A DNA stretch of 64,000 nt, taken from Legionella qingyii (GTDB taxonomy: Bacteria; Pseudomonadota; Gammaproteobacteria; Legionellales; Legionellaceae). A program made the position numbers and the translations under genes. The DNA lies in NCBI RefSeq assembly GCF_003184185.1, contig NZ_QHJG01000027.1, positions 3,021 to 67,020 on the forward strand, written 5' to 3'. Below the pieces are notes generated by a model that saw only the letters and a program-made list of their open reading frames with translations, searched no databases and had not been told where the DNA came from. Below are positions 51,706-61,659 of this stretch, piece by piece; position 1 is the first letter of the stretch, and every line of letters starts with the position of its first letter.

Positions 51706-52544
51706 AAAATTTTCCTAATAAGTAAGCTTAAGTCTATGGCATGAATTGATTTGGTAATTGCACCAACAGAAATGAAATCAACACCTAATTGACCTATTGT
51801 AGCAATATTTTCCAGAGTAACGCCTCCGGATACTTCTAAAGTACAACGTTTTGGATGATTTATTCTAATCGCTTCTTCAAGCATTTTTGGACTAAAATTA
51901 TCCAACATAATTCGATCAGGATGAGCACAAATTGCTTCACATAACTCATCCAGAGTTTCGACTTCCACCTCAACTAAAACATTTTTTTTGTTTTTTCTTG
52001 CCAAAGCAACGGCCTGAGCAACAGAGCCACAGGCTTTAATGTGATTTTCTTTAATTAAAATAGCATCATAAAGCCCCATACGGTGATTAAAACCTCCTCC
52101 ACAAGTCACCGCATACTTTTGTGCTGCTCTTAATCCAGGAATTGTTTTTCGCGTATCCAGTAATCGCGTCTGGGTACCATGAAGTTTTTGTGCGTATTGA
52201 TAAGTTTGTGTTGCCGTAGCGGAAAGAGTTTGTAAAAAATTTAATGCCGTGCGCTCACCAGTTAAAATGCTTCTTGCCGAGCCAGATAAAGTACACAAAG
52301 TAGATGGAGCCGCTAACCATTCTCCTTCTCTAACTTGCCATTCTAGTTTGATTTGATTATCAAGTTGATTAAATACTTCATTAACCCAAAGCTGGCCGCA
52401 TACCACCATTGGCTCTCGAGAAATAATCTCTGCTTCAGCCTGAAGTTCGGCAGATAATAAAGTTGCGGTAACATCTCCATCACCTACATCTTCATGTAAC
52501 GCACGTGTTACCTCGGCCTCTATCTGTAATAAAGTGTTATTCAT
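51702..52544 (-). CDS. nadC: nicotinate-nucleotide pyrophosphorylase (quinolinate phosphoribosyltransferase)
   Basis: Converts quinolinate and PRPP to nicotinate mononucleotide. Motifs: ALHEDVGDGDVTATLL, ERTALNFLQTLSATATQTY, LLDTRKTIPGLRAAQKYAV with the substrate-binding Arg and Lys residues, the HRMGLYDAILIKENHI segment, and the barrel end VSGGVTLENIATIGQLGVD. It is 280 residues. It overlaps murG by 4 bp. nadB and nadA are about 7 kb away in this window. Confidence 0.97.
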   Translation of the reverse strand: MNNTLLQIEAEVTRALHEDVGDGDVTATLLSAELQAEAEIISREPMVVCGQLWVNEVFNQLDNQIKLEWQVREGEWLAAPSTLCTLSGSARSILTGERTALNFLQTLSATATQTYQYAQKLHGTQTRLLDTRKTIPGLRAAQKYAVTCGGGFNHRMGLYDAILIKENHIKACGSVAQAVALARKNKKNVLVEVEVETLDELCEAICAHPDRIMLDNFSPKMLEEAIRINHPKRCTLEVSGGVTLENIATIGQLGVDFISVGAITKSIHAIDLSLLIRKIL

Positions 52545-53979
52545 GTGCTATTTTCCTATCTTTCTGGGCATATCGAATTTTTAATAAGAGAGGGGCAATA
52601 AATGTCGTCACCATTACCATTAAAACGATTGCAGAAAATAAATCATCAGAAATAACACCTAAAGTTCGGCCAATGGAAGCGAAAACTAACCCCACTTCGC
52701 CGCGAGGTAACATACCGATACCAATTAGTAACCGATCATTTGGGGTGCGTGCCCCATATCCACTAATTAATTTGCCAATCACCGCAGCAATAATTAAACC
52801 TGTGGCCAAAACAATTACATTCAAATGATAAAAGCTTTCCAATTTGACTTGAATGCCAATTACAATAAAAAACATCGGTGCCAGGATTGATTCTAATGGG
52901 GATAATAAGTGATAAATACTGCGATTTTCTTGTTGACTCAAAGGTACACCATCAAAATAGTCATCATGAAGAATGATTCCCGCAGTAAATGCACCGATAA
53001 TTGTTGCAAGTTGAAGCACCGAAGCTAACCAGGAAAGCGTCATGATAAACAGAAAGGAAATGAATAATTTTGCTTCCCAAGGTTCAAGAAAACGAAAAAA
53101 ATGAATTGCCTTGCGTAAAATAATTGGACCTAAAAATAAAGTACCTACAAAAAATAGCATAGCACTTACAATAATGCGCAACACAACCATGAGATCTACA
53201 GCCCCACTAATTACCAAGGAGCTGACTACAGCCAATATAATCAGGCCCAATACATCATCTAACATTGCCGCACCCAATATGGTTCTTGCTTCTCTGGTGC
53301 GTAATTTTTTCATTTCGGAAAGAACACGCGCAGTTATTCCTATGCTCGTTGCACTCAAGGTTGCTGCAATAAATAAATCGGATTGATAGGAACCATTAGG
53401 CATCAATAAATAAACTGTACCAAATCCCAATAACATGGGGGCAATCACACCAATCAAAGCGACAATAACGGAATCACGGCCTGTATGTTTCATTTCCTCG
53501 ATCGAGCTCTCCAAACCAACCATGAATAGGAGGAAAATAACCCCATATCTTGAGAAAATATCAACAATATAAGCAATTTTAAGAAAATCGGATCCATGAG
53601 GGCCGCTTAAGGCACCTACAACTTGTTGTGCATAATTTTCATTGGGAATGACCGAACTAACCGCCTGATTTAATGGCACCCCCTGTAGTACTTCTTTAAC
53701 AGCTTCAAAAATTGAAGAGCCTTCTCGTAATAAAACTGCTAATGGGAATCCGTAATAATAGAATACATTGCCAATAAGAATTCCTATGAGCAACTCACCA
53801 AGAACACTGGGCTGATTTATACGCCTTGCAGTATAACGACCGATAATTGCAAAGAAAAAAATAGTTGTGACGCCAAGTAATACAAATGCTACCGGATCAA
53901 CATGATCAGCCCCAGTAGAGGCAAAAGCCATAACAGGACATGTTCCTACAATTAGAAGCCACCATTTTAAACCCCGCAT
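52537..53979 (-). CDS. monovalent cation:proton antiporter, CPA2 family
   Basis: Inner-membrane antiporter of 480 residues with about 12 spans. LGELLIGILIGNVFYYYG, then MVGLESSIEEMKHTGR, and TLSATSIGITARVLSEM followed by GAAMLDDVLGLIILAVV carry the conserved Asp residues of Kef/NapA-type exchangers. There is no C-terminal TrkA-N domain, so it is closer to NapA/GerN than to KefB/C. It probably exchanges Na+ or K+ for H+. The N-terminus may contain a cleaved segment (MRGLKWWLLIVGTCPVMAFA). It overlaps nadC by 8 bp. Confidence 0.88.
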   Translation of the reverse strand: MRGLKWWLLIVGTCPVMAFASTGADHVDPVAFVLLGVTTIFFFAIIGRYTARRINQPSVLGELLIGILIGNVFYYYGFPLAVLLREGSSIFEAVKEVLQGVPLNQAVSSVIPNENYAQQVVGALSGPHGSDFLKIAYIVDIFSRYGVIFLLFMVGLESSIEEMKHTGRDSVIVALIGVIAPMLLGFGTVYLLMPNGSYQSDLFIAATLSATSIGITARVLSEMKKLRTREARTILGAAMLDDVLGLIILAVVSSLVISGAVDLMVVLRIIVSAMLFFVGTLFLGPIILRKAIHFFRFLEPWEAKLFISFLFIMTLSWLASVLQLATIIGAFTAGIILHDDYFDGVPLSQQENRSIYHLLSPLESILAPMFFIVIGIQVKLESFYHLNVIVLATGLIIAAVIGKLISGYGARTPNDRLLIGIGMLPRGEVGLVFASIGRTLGVISDDLFSAIVLMVMVTTFIAPLLLKIRYAQKDRKIAHE

Positions 53980-54088
53980 TACTGTTTTATACCTCGCTAA
54001 AAGATTCTTTTGGAAATTGTCTGGAATTCGAATACCTCTTCAGCAATTTAACATAACTCATAAATGTCCACGCCAACTACATGCTCCT

Positions 54089-54146
54089 ATCCTGCAGCTT
54101 ATCCACAAAATTCTGGATTCTACAAGCTGCGGAACAGGATTTTTTT
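54089..54146 (+). terminator. structured element with embedded DnaA box and T-tract
   Basis: Nested arms: ATCCTG/CAGGAT (54089-54094 with 54135-54140), GCAGCTT/AAGCTGC (54094-54100 with 54124-54130), and ATCCA/TGGAT inside. It ends in seven T (54140-54146) on the plus strand. It contains TTATCCACA (54099-54107), a perfect DnaA box. No plus-strand gene lies just upstream, so it could end an unrecognised small RNA. A related core recurs at 63088-63120. Confidence 0.5.
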
Positions 54147-54185
54147 GCTCAGGCTTATTGAATAGTTACATTTACTCTATCTATG

Positions 54186-56564
54186 CTATTGCTTTGCCAA
54201 AAATAAACATGTTTCTAAAACAGAGTCAGGGTTAAGTGAAACGCTTTCTATTCCCTCTTTCATTAACCATTGAGCGAAATCTTGATGATCCGATGGACCT
54301 TGACCACAAATACCTATGTATTTTTTCGCCTTTTTACAAGCAGAAATTGCCATATGCAATAAGACTTTCACTGCTTCATTACGTTCATCAAATTGAGCAG
54401 CAACTAGTCCCGAATCCCTGTCTAATCCTAATGTCAGCTGAGTTAAGTCATTAGAACCTATAGAGAACCCATCAAAATACTCTAAAAATTCTTTGGCCAG
54501 CAATGCATTAGAAGGTAATTCACACATCATAATCACCCGTAGCCCATGCTTACCTCGCTCAAGCCCATGTTGCTTTAAAACTTGAATTACATTACTTGCC
54601 TCAGCAACTGTTCGTACGAACGGAATCATAACTTCTACGTTAGTTAAACCCATTTCTTCACGAACTCGTCGAACTGCTTTACATTCTAAAGCAAAGCACT
54701 CTGCAAATGATTCAGAAACATATCGTGATGCACCTCTAAAACCCAACATTGGATTTTCTTCATGCGGCTCATATAAGTTCCCGCCAACAAGATTTGCATA
54801 TTCATTAGATTTAAAATCTGATAATCGTACAATTACAGGTTTGGGATAAAACGCTGCAGCAATTGTCGCAATTCCTTCTTTTAGGCGCTCAATATAATAT
54901 TCGACTGGAGAATTATAGGCTGCTGTTTTTTCAGAAATAAATTGTTTTAATTCCTTATCTTTCAAATGATCAAAATCAAGTAATGCACGCGGATGGATAC
55001 CAATAGTATTGGAAATTAGAAACTCCAGACGAGCCAAACCTACCCCTGAGTTAGGAATGGATTGAAACGTAAACGCTCTTTCAGGATTTCCAACATTCAA
55101 CATGACTTTCATTGGTAATTCAGGCATGGTTTCTACATCAAGACGTACCTGCTCGTAGGGCAATAAACCAGCATAGACATAGCCGTTGTCCCCTTCAGCA
55201 CAACTGACGGTCACTTCATCACCATCACGTATGGTTTTCGTGGCATCTCCACATCCAACTACAGCAGGAATACCTAATTCACGTGCAATAATAGCCGCAT
55301 GGCATGTTCTGCCCCCACGATTAGTCACAATAGCGGCAGCACGTTTCATTACAGGTTCCCAATCAGGATCCGTCATATCGGAAATCAACACATCACCAGG
55401 TTGCACACGATCCATTTCACTTACATCTTTAATAATTCTTGCCTTACCCTGACCTATACGTTGCCCGATACTACGCCCTTCAGCTAACACTGTACCCTTT
55501 TGTTGTAAGGTATAGCGTTCCAATATTTGTTTATTATCCCGGCTTTTTACGGTTTCAGGCCGAGCTTGCAAAATATATAATTGACCATTTACACCATCTT
55601 TTGCCCATTCTATGTCCATTGGTCGGCCATAATGTTTCTCAATAATCATGGCTTGGCGGGCTAAGCTTTCTACCTCACTTGAAGTTAAAGAAAATAGTAA
55701 TCGCTCCTTTGCATCAACCTCTACGGTTTTGACTCGCTGTTGCTTGCTGGGATCATCACAGTAAACCATTTTCAAGGCTTTACTACCGAGATTTCTACGA
55801 ATAACAGCCGGTCTACCCGCTTGAATCCCGGGTTTATGTACATAAAATTCGTCTGGATTGACAGCTCCTTGAACAACCATCTCCCCCAAACCATAAGATG
55901 AAGTAATAAATACTACTTGATCAAAACCTGACTCAGTATCCATGGTAAACATCACCCCACTTACCGCCATATCGCTACGCACCATCTGTTGGATACCTGC
56001 AGATAAGGCCACTTCATGATGAGCAAACTGATGATGTGTTCGATAGGTGATTGCTCTATCATTGAATAGTGATGCAAACACATGTTTGATTGAGAGCAAA
56101 ACTTCATCAATTCCTTTGACGTTTAAAAAGGTTTCTTGCTGACCTGCAAATGATGCATCAGGTAAGTCCTCTGCTGTCGCTGATGAACGAACAGCTACAC
56201 TGAAATTTTCATGGCCTATAGTTTGCGATAGTTTTTCGTATGCAGCTCGCACGGCACGTTCAAACTCAGGAGTAAATGGCGTATTAACGATCATTTCCCT
56301 GATTTCTTTTCCAACAACAGCTAATTGCTGTACATTATCTGGATCCAAGGTAGCCAGTTTTGCATAGATTTTTTTATCTAAATTATCTTGAGACAGAAAC
56401 TCCTTGAATGAATCTGCAGTGGTTGCAAATCCACCGGGAACAGATACTCCTGCTGAGGATAAATGACTGATCATCTCTCCAAGAGAAGCATTTTTTCCGC
56501 CAACCTGTTCCAGGTCGTGCATGCCAAGGTGTGCTAAATCGATAATATGTGTTTTGACCGTCAT
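54186..56564 (-). CDS. ppsA: phosphoenolpyruvate synthase
   Basis: Converts pyruvate, ATP and water to PEP, AMP and phosphate for gluconeogenesis. It has an N-terminal ATP-grasp domain ([34 protein letters not shown]), the central phosphohistidine domain with [20 protein letters not shown] (catalytic His), and the C-terminal PEP-binding barrel with [20 protein letters not shown] and the Cys-containing [20 protein letters not shown]. It is 792 residues, matching E. coli PpsA. A Fur-like palindrome overlaps its promoter region (56581-56599). Its Legionella context fits growth on amino acids. Confidence 0.97.
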   Translation of the reverse strand: MTVKTHIIDLAHLGMHDLEQVGGKNASLGEMISHLSSAGVSVPGGFATTADSFKEFLSQDNLDKKIYAKLATLDPDNVQQLAVVGKEIREMIVNTPFTPEFERAVRAAYEKLSQTIGHENFSVAVRSSATAEDLPDASFAGQQETFLNVKGIDEVLLSIKHVFASLFNDRAITYRTHHQFAHHEVALSAGIQQMVRSDMAVSGVMFTMDTESGFDQVVFITSSYGLGEMVVQGAVNPDEFYVHKPGIQAGRPAVIRRNLGSKALKMVYCDDPSKQQRVKTVEVDAKERLLFSLTSSEVESLARQAMIIEKHYGRPMDIEWAKDGVNGQLYILQARPETVKSRDNKQILERYTLQQKGTVLAEGRSIGQRIGQGKARIIKDVSEMDRVQPGDVLISDMTDPDWEPVMKRAAAIVTNRGGRTCHAAIIARELGIPAVVGCGDATKTIRDGDEVTVSCAEGDNGYVYAGLLPYEQVRLDVETMPELPMKVMLNVGNPERAFTFQSIPNSGVGLARLEFLISNTIGIHPRALLDFDHLKDKELKQFISEKTAAYNSPVEYYIERLKEGIATIAAAFYPKPVIVRLSDFKSNEYANLVGGNLYEPHEENPMLGFRGASRYVSESFAECFALECKAVRRVREEMGLTNVEVMIPFVRTVAEASNVIQVLKQHGLERGKHGLRVIMMCELPSNALLAKEFLEYFDGFSIGSNDLTQLTLGLDRDSGLVAAQFDERNEAVKVLLHMAISACKKAKKYIGICGQGPSDHQDFAQWLMKEGIESVSLNPDSVLETCLFLAKQ

Positions 56565-56580
56565 AACTACCCCAAGTCCA

Positions 56581-56599
56581 TAAAATGATAATCATTTTA
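56581..56599. promoter_or_regulatory. Fur-box-like 9-1-9 palindrome upstream of ppsA
   Basis: TAAAATGATAATCATTTTA is a perfect 9-1-9 palindrome. It matches the 19-bp Fur consensus GATAATGATAATCATTATC at 15 positions. It ends 17 bp before the ppsA ATG, in a place where a bound repressor would block transcription. Confidence 0.6.
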
Positions 56600-56722
56600 C
56601 TTAAAATGTGCGGTTATGGGAATTAGAAACTTTATTTGTCAGAAAACATTAGTACCCATAGCTCAGAATAAATGGGTTGTATTATCTAATCCTGAGCATG
56701 AGTACTGGATGTTCGAGTGAGA

Positions 56723-58360
56723 TTATGCATTACATGCAATTAAAGCTTGAGAAAATTCTTTGTGAAAATTTGCGTCGCCCAAAAGTTTAATAATACCACC
56801 TTTACGCAGTTTTTCTTCTACACGAGGATTAGCACCACTTAAAATTACTCTCACATTACGTTCCTGCAAATCTTCAATAATTTCTTCCAGGGTTTGTAAA
56901 CCAGTAACATCCATAAATGGTACCCAGCGCATTCTAATGATTAATGTTTTGGGATCAGTATGAGTTACTGCTAAAGCATGTTGGAATGATTCTGCTGCAC
57001 CAAAGAAAAAAGGTCCTTCTACAGCATAGACCAACACTCCATCGGGTAAGGTTTCTATATTTTGCCGAGCCAATTCATGAGCTAACTCTTCCGAGGTCAT
57101 TTGCTGTACTTCAACACTAGTAGCCATACCCCGTATAAAATTTAATATAGCAATGATTACACCTATATTTACAGCGACTACCAAATCAACAAATACTGTA
57201 AGAAAAAAGGTTACCAACAAAATCACCACATCCGCTTTTGGAGCACACTGTATTAATTTAATAAAATGTTTTACTTCACTCATATTCCAGGCTACAACAA
57301 ACAAAACTGCAGCCAATACAGTAAGCGGTATATTCACTGCCAAAGGCGCCAGAAAAAGAATAATTAAAACTAAAGTGAGTGCATGAATTATACCTGCCAA
57401 AGGGCTATTGCCCCCATTACGAATATTTGTCGCTGTACGAGCAATAGCGCCAGTTGCAGCAAACCCGCCAAACAATGGTGCAAAGATGTTTGCTATTCCC
57501 TGCCCCACCAACTCCCGATTTGAATTATGTTTTGTCCCTGCCATACCATCAGCAACAACAGCCGATAAAAGCGACTCTATAGCACCAAGCATCGCGATAG
57601 TAAAAGCAGGGCCGATTAACTCAATCATTCTATTGATTGTCAGACTGGGTAATTTAAATTCTGGTAGGCCTTGAGGTATTCCACCAAATAGAGAGCCTAT
57701 AGTCGCAACTCCAGAAAAATGATAAACCGATTGTAATCCTGTCACGATCAATAGAGCCACAAGTGGGCCTGGAACACGTTTTAACCCGGGAATCCTGTTT
57801 GAAAAAATAACTAAAAACAGTGAGAAAAAGCCTAAAATTGTTGTAGTTATATTGAGATGAGGGAGAGACTGTAATAAATACCACAATTTTTCATGAAAAT
57901 GACCACTTCCTCCTGACGGAAGACCAAAAAAGTAGTTCCATTGCCCTACCCAAATCACTACACCAATTCCTGCAGTAAAACCAATAATCACAGGAGCAGG
58001 TATAAACTTAATAATGCCTCCTAAACGAGCAAGGCCAAAAAATAGCAACATGAATCCGGCGAGTATGGTTGAAATTTGTAAACCAGAAACTCCATATTTT
58101 GCTGTGATACCTGAAAGCACAACAATAAAAGCACCAGTAGGACCAGCGATTTGTAAACGACTGCCCCCCATAATTGACACAATTAAACCAGCAATAATCG
58201 CTGTATAAATACCCTGTTCTGGTCGGACACCTGAAGCAATAGCAAATGCCATAGCCAAAGGTAAAGCGACAACCCCTACGATAATTCCGGAAATAATATT
58301 TTGTACCCAATACTTCTTCTGAAACAGGCCTGCTTGATATGATTCAATGATTGTTTTCAT
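56723..58360 (-). CDS. SulP-family anion transporter with STAS domain
   Basis: Inner-membrane permease for sulfate, bicarbonate or another anion. ATG 58358-58360 (MKTIIESYQAGLFQKKYW) fits the family; a longer start at 58408 exists. It has the N-terminal signature AGIIVGVVALPLAMAFAIASG-like segment (IVGVVALPLAMAFAIASGVR), about 12 spans, and GGFAATGAIARTATNIRNGG. The C-terminal STAS domain (about 430-545) has VPFMDVTGLQTLEEIIEDLQ. It is 545 residues. The transported ion is not clear from sequence. Confidence 0.9.
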   Translation of the reverse strand: MKTIIESYQAGLFQKKYWVQNIISGIIVGVVALPLAMAFAIASGVRPEQGIYTAIIAGLIVSIMGGSRLQIAGPTGAFIVVLSGITAKYGVSGLQISTILAGFMLLFFGLARLGGIIKFIPAPVIIGFTAGIGVVIWVGQWNYFFGLPSGGSGHFHEKLWYLLQSLPHLNITTTILGFFSLFLVIFSNRIPGLKRVPGPLVALLIVTGLQSVYHFSGVATIGSLFGGIPQGLPEFKLPSLTINRMIELIGPAFTIAMLGAIESLLSAVVADGMAGTKHNSNRELVGQGIANIFAPLFGGFAATGAIARTATNIRNGGNSPLAGIIHALTLVLIILFLAPLAVNIPLTVLAAVLFVVAWNMSEVKHFIKLIQCAPKADVVILLVTFFLTVFVDLVVAVNIGVIIAILNFIRGMATSVEVQQMTSEELAHELARQNIETLPDGVLVYAVEGPFFFGAAESFQHALAVTHTDPKTLIIRMRWVPFMDVTGLQTLEEIIEDLQERNVRVILSGANPRVEEKLRKGGIIKLLGDANFHKEFSQALIACNA

Positions 58361-58508
58361 AAAATGCTGCGATTCATTTTTAAAAATGAAGTCATTATAC
58401 ACAACCATATTAAAAAAATATCAATTTTCTGATAAAATTCCTTACTTCAATTCACATCTGCTCGCGCATCTAATATTATATGTGCTTTATCATTAGGGCT
58501 AGCTACTT

Positions 58509-59879
58509 ATGACTCTTACTGCTTTAAATGCGATCTCCCCAATCGACGGGCGTTATATTAATAAAACACGGGCTTTGAGTCCTTATTTTAGTGAGTTCGC
58601 CTTAATTTATTATCGCCTGACTGTAGAAATTCGCTGGCTTGAATCTTTAGCAGCTAATAATGCGATTACTGAGGTTCCCCCATTGGATCAGAAGGCCAAA
58701 GATTTCCTCAATAATCTTATTGCTAATTTTGATGAGAATGAGGCTCTTAAAATTAAAGAATTTGAGAAGCAAACAAATCATGATGTTAAAGCGATAGAAT
58801 ATTATCTAAAAGACAAATTCCAGCAACTTGCCAATTTGAAAGCAATTACACCATTTATTCATTTTGCTTGCACATCAGAAGACATCAATAATTTAGCTTA
58901 TGCATTAATGGTTAAGCAGGCAATCGCCCAAGTCATTCAACCTACGCTTGCTGAAATCATGGGTGGCATTACCCTACTTGGTAAGCAGCATGCTGATGTC
59001 CCTATGTTATCCAGAACACATGGTCAACCAGCAACCCCCACAACCATGGGGAAAGAGTTAGTCAATTTCGTTGCCCGTCTCAAAAGACCACAACAACAAT
59101 TATGTGAAGTCTTGATTCCTGGTAAATTCAATGGTGCTGTTGGCAATTATAATGCGCATATTGTTGCTTATCCTGAAGTAGATTGGCGCAAACACTGCGC
59201 GAACTTTGTTACATCTTTGGGGTTATCCTTTAATGCCTATACGACCCAAATCGAACCACATGATGGTTTGGCAGAAGTATCACAAATTATGGTGCGTATT
59301 AACAACATATTGCTCGATTACACACAGGACATTTGGAGTTATATTTCCCTTGGCTACTTTAAACAAAAAACCGTAGCAGAAGAAGTTGGTTCATCCACTA
59401 TGCCTCATAAAGTCAATCCCATTGATTTTGAAAATGCAGAAGGAAATCTGGGGATGGCCAATGCCCTGTTTATTCATTTTGCTAATAAGCTCACTCAATC
59501 GCGACTACAACGGGATTTATCGGACTCTACCGTATTGCGGAATATAGGTATGGCCTTTTCTTATAGCCTCATTGCCTATCTATCTTTAGCCAAAGGTAAT
59601 GACAAATTACAAATCAATAAGCGTGCATTACAGGAAGATTTAAAAGCAAATTGGGAAGTGTTGGCTGAAGCGGTGCAAACCATGATGCGTCGCTATAATG
59701 TGCCAAATGCCTATGAACAGCTAAAATCGTTAACCCGTGGTCATGGAATTGATGAACAAAGTCTCAAGCAATTTATTCAAGAGTTATCGATACCTGAAGA
59801 AGCCAAAGAGCAATTAATCAAACTTACACCAGAGAACTATACGGGTCTGGCAACCCAGTTAGTAAAGGCATTTTTATGA
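58509..59879 (+). CDS. purB: adenylosuccinate lyase
   Basis: Cleaves SAICAR and adenylosuccinate in purine synthesis. Motifs: ISPIDGRYINKTRALSPYFS, TNHDVKAIEYYLKDKF, FACTSEDINNLAYALM, the LSRTHGQPATPTTMGKEL region with catalytic His, and the signature VGSSTMPHKVNPIDFENAEG. At 456 residues it is the long PurB subtype of gammaproteobacteria. It overlaps nadB by 4 bp. Confidence 0.97.
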   Translation: MTLTALNAISPIDGRYINKTRALSPYFSEFALIYYRLTVEIRWLESLAANNAITEVPPLDQKAKDFLNNLIANFDENEALKIKEFEKQTNHDVKAIEYYLKDKFQQLANLKAITPFIHFACTSEDINNLAYALMVKQAIAQVIQPTLAEIMGGITLLGKQHADVPMLSRTHGQPATPTTMGKELVNFVARLKRPQQQLCEVLIPGKFNGAVGNYNAHIVAYPEVDWRKHCANFVTSLGLSFNAYTTQIEPHDGLAEVSQIMVRINNILLDYTQDIWSYISLGYFKQKTVAEEVGSSTMPHKVNPIDFENAEGNLGMANALFIHFANKLTQSRLQRDLSDSTVLRNIGMAFSYSLIAYLSLAKGNDKLQINKRALQEDLKANWEVLAEAVQTMMRRYNVPNAYEQLKSLTRGHGIDEQSLKQFIQELSIPEEAKEQLIKLTPENYTGLATQLVKAFL

Positions 59880-61525
59880 GTAGCACACCCTCACAACAAG
59901 GGCAAACCTTTGAATTTGATGTTCTTGTTATGGGCACAGGGCTGGCAGGACTGCAATATTGCTTACAGCTTATCAGCCTGCAACCCCGAATAAAAATTGC
60001 TTTAATCAGCAAGGCCGAAGCGATTGAGTGCAATAGTCGTTATGCTCAAGGTGGAATTGCCGCTGTTTTTTCAGCAGAAGACTCCCTAGAAGCACATATT
60101 TCTGATACTTTGATTGCCGGCGACGGGTTGTGCTATTTGCCCGCCGTCGAATTCATTATCCGACAAGGCCCAGACATGATAAAACAACTGGGCCAGTATA
60201 ATGTTCACTTTAAGCAAGATAGCAAAGGAAACTTTCATCTTGCAAAAGAAGGGGGACATTCGCATCGACGTATTTTTAACTGTGGCGATCAAACTGGTTT
60301 ATCAATCACCCAAACAATGAATCAACTCGCGCAACAACAGCCTCAGATTCATTTTTTTGAGCATCATGTCGCGGTAAACCTAATTACCTACTACCATCCA
60401 CATCGTACCGATATTCAAGGAGAGATTTTAGGAGCTTATGTTCTGGATTGTGCAGCAAATAAAATTCATACCTTTCTAGCAAACTGCGTGGTGTTAGCAA
60501 CAGGTGGCGCAGGTAAAACCTACAGATATACCACCAATCCCATGGTTGCTACTGGAGATGGTGTTGCTATGGCATATCGGGCTGGAGCTCGTGTTGGTAA
60601 CATGGAATTCTACCAATTCCACCCTACTCTACTGCATCACCACTCTTTAAATAACTTTCTTATCTCTGAAGCGGTGCGTGGTGAAGGCGCTTTACTTAAA
60701 AACGCGGAAACAGGCGAACGGTTCATGAAACACTATGCCCCAGAGCAAATGGAATTGGCAACACGTGATGTCGTTGCGCGGGCGATTTTTAGTGAAATTG
60801 AACGTAGTCAAATGGGATATGTTTATCTTGATATTACGCATCAATCCAAAGAATTCCTAAACAAACGTTTTCCACAAATTTATGCGACTCTATTATCCAT
60901 TGGTATTGATATGAGTCAGGATATGATTCCTGTAGTGCCAGCAGCACATTACCAGTGTGGAGGAATACTTACCGACATTGATGGCCGCACCGATTTAAAA
61001 CGACTCTACGCGATAGGAGAAGTAGCTTTTACCGGTTTACATGGCGCCAATCGCCTCGCAAGCAATTCATTACTCGAAGCATTGGTCATGGGTTCCAATG
61101 CAGCTCGATGTACTTTAAAAGATATTTCTGCTCCATGGAAATACTCCGAACATATTCCTAATTGGAGTGCACCCAGTGAAGTCAATGCCAGGCGTGCCAG
61201 CCAAATCAATGCACAGTGGCGTGGTTTAAGAGGAGAAATGACATCTTATGCGGGCATAGTGCGAACTGAGGCCGGCCTTGAAGATCTACTACAATTAATA
61301 ATGAAACGTAAAAAAATAATTGAAGAGTATTATTGGAAGCATTGCATCACTCGAGATTTTATTGAGCTAAGAAATATTATTCTCAATGCTGAATTAATTG
61401 TAAGAGCAGCTCTGGCAAGGCGTGAATCACGTGGCGGTCACTTCCGTGAAGATTACCCGAATAAAAATGCCGAGGCACAAGAAAGTATTGCTAAGCTTGG
61501 CCTGATGGATACTTCACCTGAATAA
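59876..61525 (+). CDS. nadB: L-aspartate oxidase
   Basis: FAD enzyme that oxidises aspartate to iminoaspartate, the first step of NAD synthesis. The FAD motif VMGTGLAGLQYCLQLISLQP is near the N-terminus. NSRYAQGGIAAVF, HRRIFNCGDQTGLSI, LATGGAGKTYRYTTNP with the catalytic region EFYQFHPTLLHHH, and YQCGGILTDIDGRTDLKRLY with LHGANRLASNSLLEALV follow. It is 549 residues. It overlaps purB and is followed by nadA 135 bp downstream, with repeat copy 6 between them. Confidence 0.95.
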   Translation: MSSTPSQQGQTFEFDVLVMGTGLAGLQYCLQLISLQPRIKIALISKAEAIECNSRYAQGGIAAVFSAEDSLEAHISDTLIAGDGLCYLPAVEFIIRQGPDMIKQLGQYNVHFKQDSKGNFHLAKEGGHSHRRIFNCGDQTGLSITQTMNQLAQQQPQIHFFEHHVAVNLITYYHPHRTDIQGEILGAYVLDCAANKIHTFLANCVVLATGGAGKTYRYTTNPMVATGDGVAMAYRAGARVGNMEFYQFHPTLLHHHSLNNFLISEAVRGEGALLKNAETGERFMKHYAPEQMELATRDVVARAIFSEIERSQMGYVYLDITHQSKEFLNKRFPQIYATLLSIGIDMSQDMIPVVPAAHYQCGGILTDIDGRTDLKRLYAIGEVAFTGLHGANRLASNSLLEALVMGSNAARCTLKDISAPWKYSEHIPNWSAPSEVNARRASQINAQWRGLRGEMTSYAGIVRTEAGLEDLLQLIMKRKKIIEEYYWKHCITRDFIELRNIILNAELIVRAALARRESRGGHFREDYPNKNAEAQESIAKLGLMDTSPE

Positions 61526-61535
61526 CAAGATTAAG

Positions 61536-61616
61536 GTAGCCTGGGTGCGGTGCAAGGAATCCTGGGATTCTGGACATGAATGAGCTTTGGGTTATGCTTC
61601 GCTGTCTCCAGGCTAC
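61536..61616 (+). repeat. dispersed GTAGCCTGGGT repeat, copy 6 (long form)
   Basis: GTAGCCTGG (61536-61544) and CCAGGCTAC (61608-61616) are perfect terminal inverted repeats of an 81-bp element. It contains internal GTGCGGTGCAAGGAATCCTG and TTATGCTTCGCTGTC. It sits between nadB and nadA. Confidence 0.75.
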
Positions 61617-61659
61617 ACTATACTTGAGCGATACATTAAAATGATTTGAGGCACAATAG

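Noticed and set aside
54017..54235. 72-codon plus-strand frame between the antiporter and ppsA
   Set aside because: It runs through the DnaA-box hairpin and T-tract into the ppsA 3' end and has no ribosome site; a non-coding explanation fits better.
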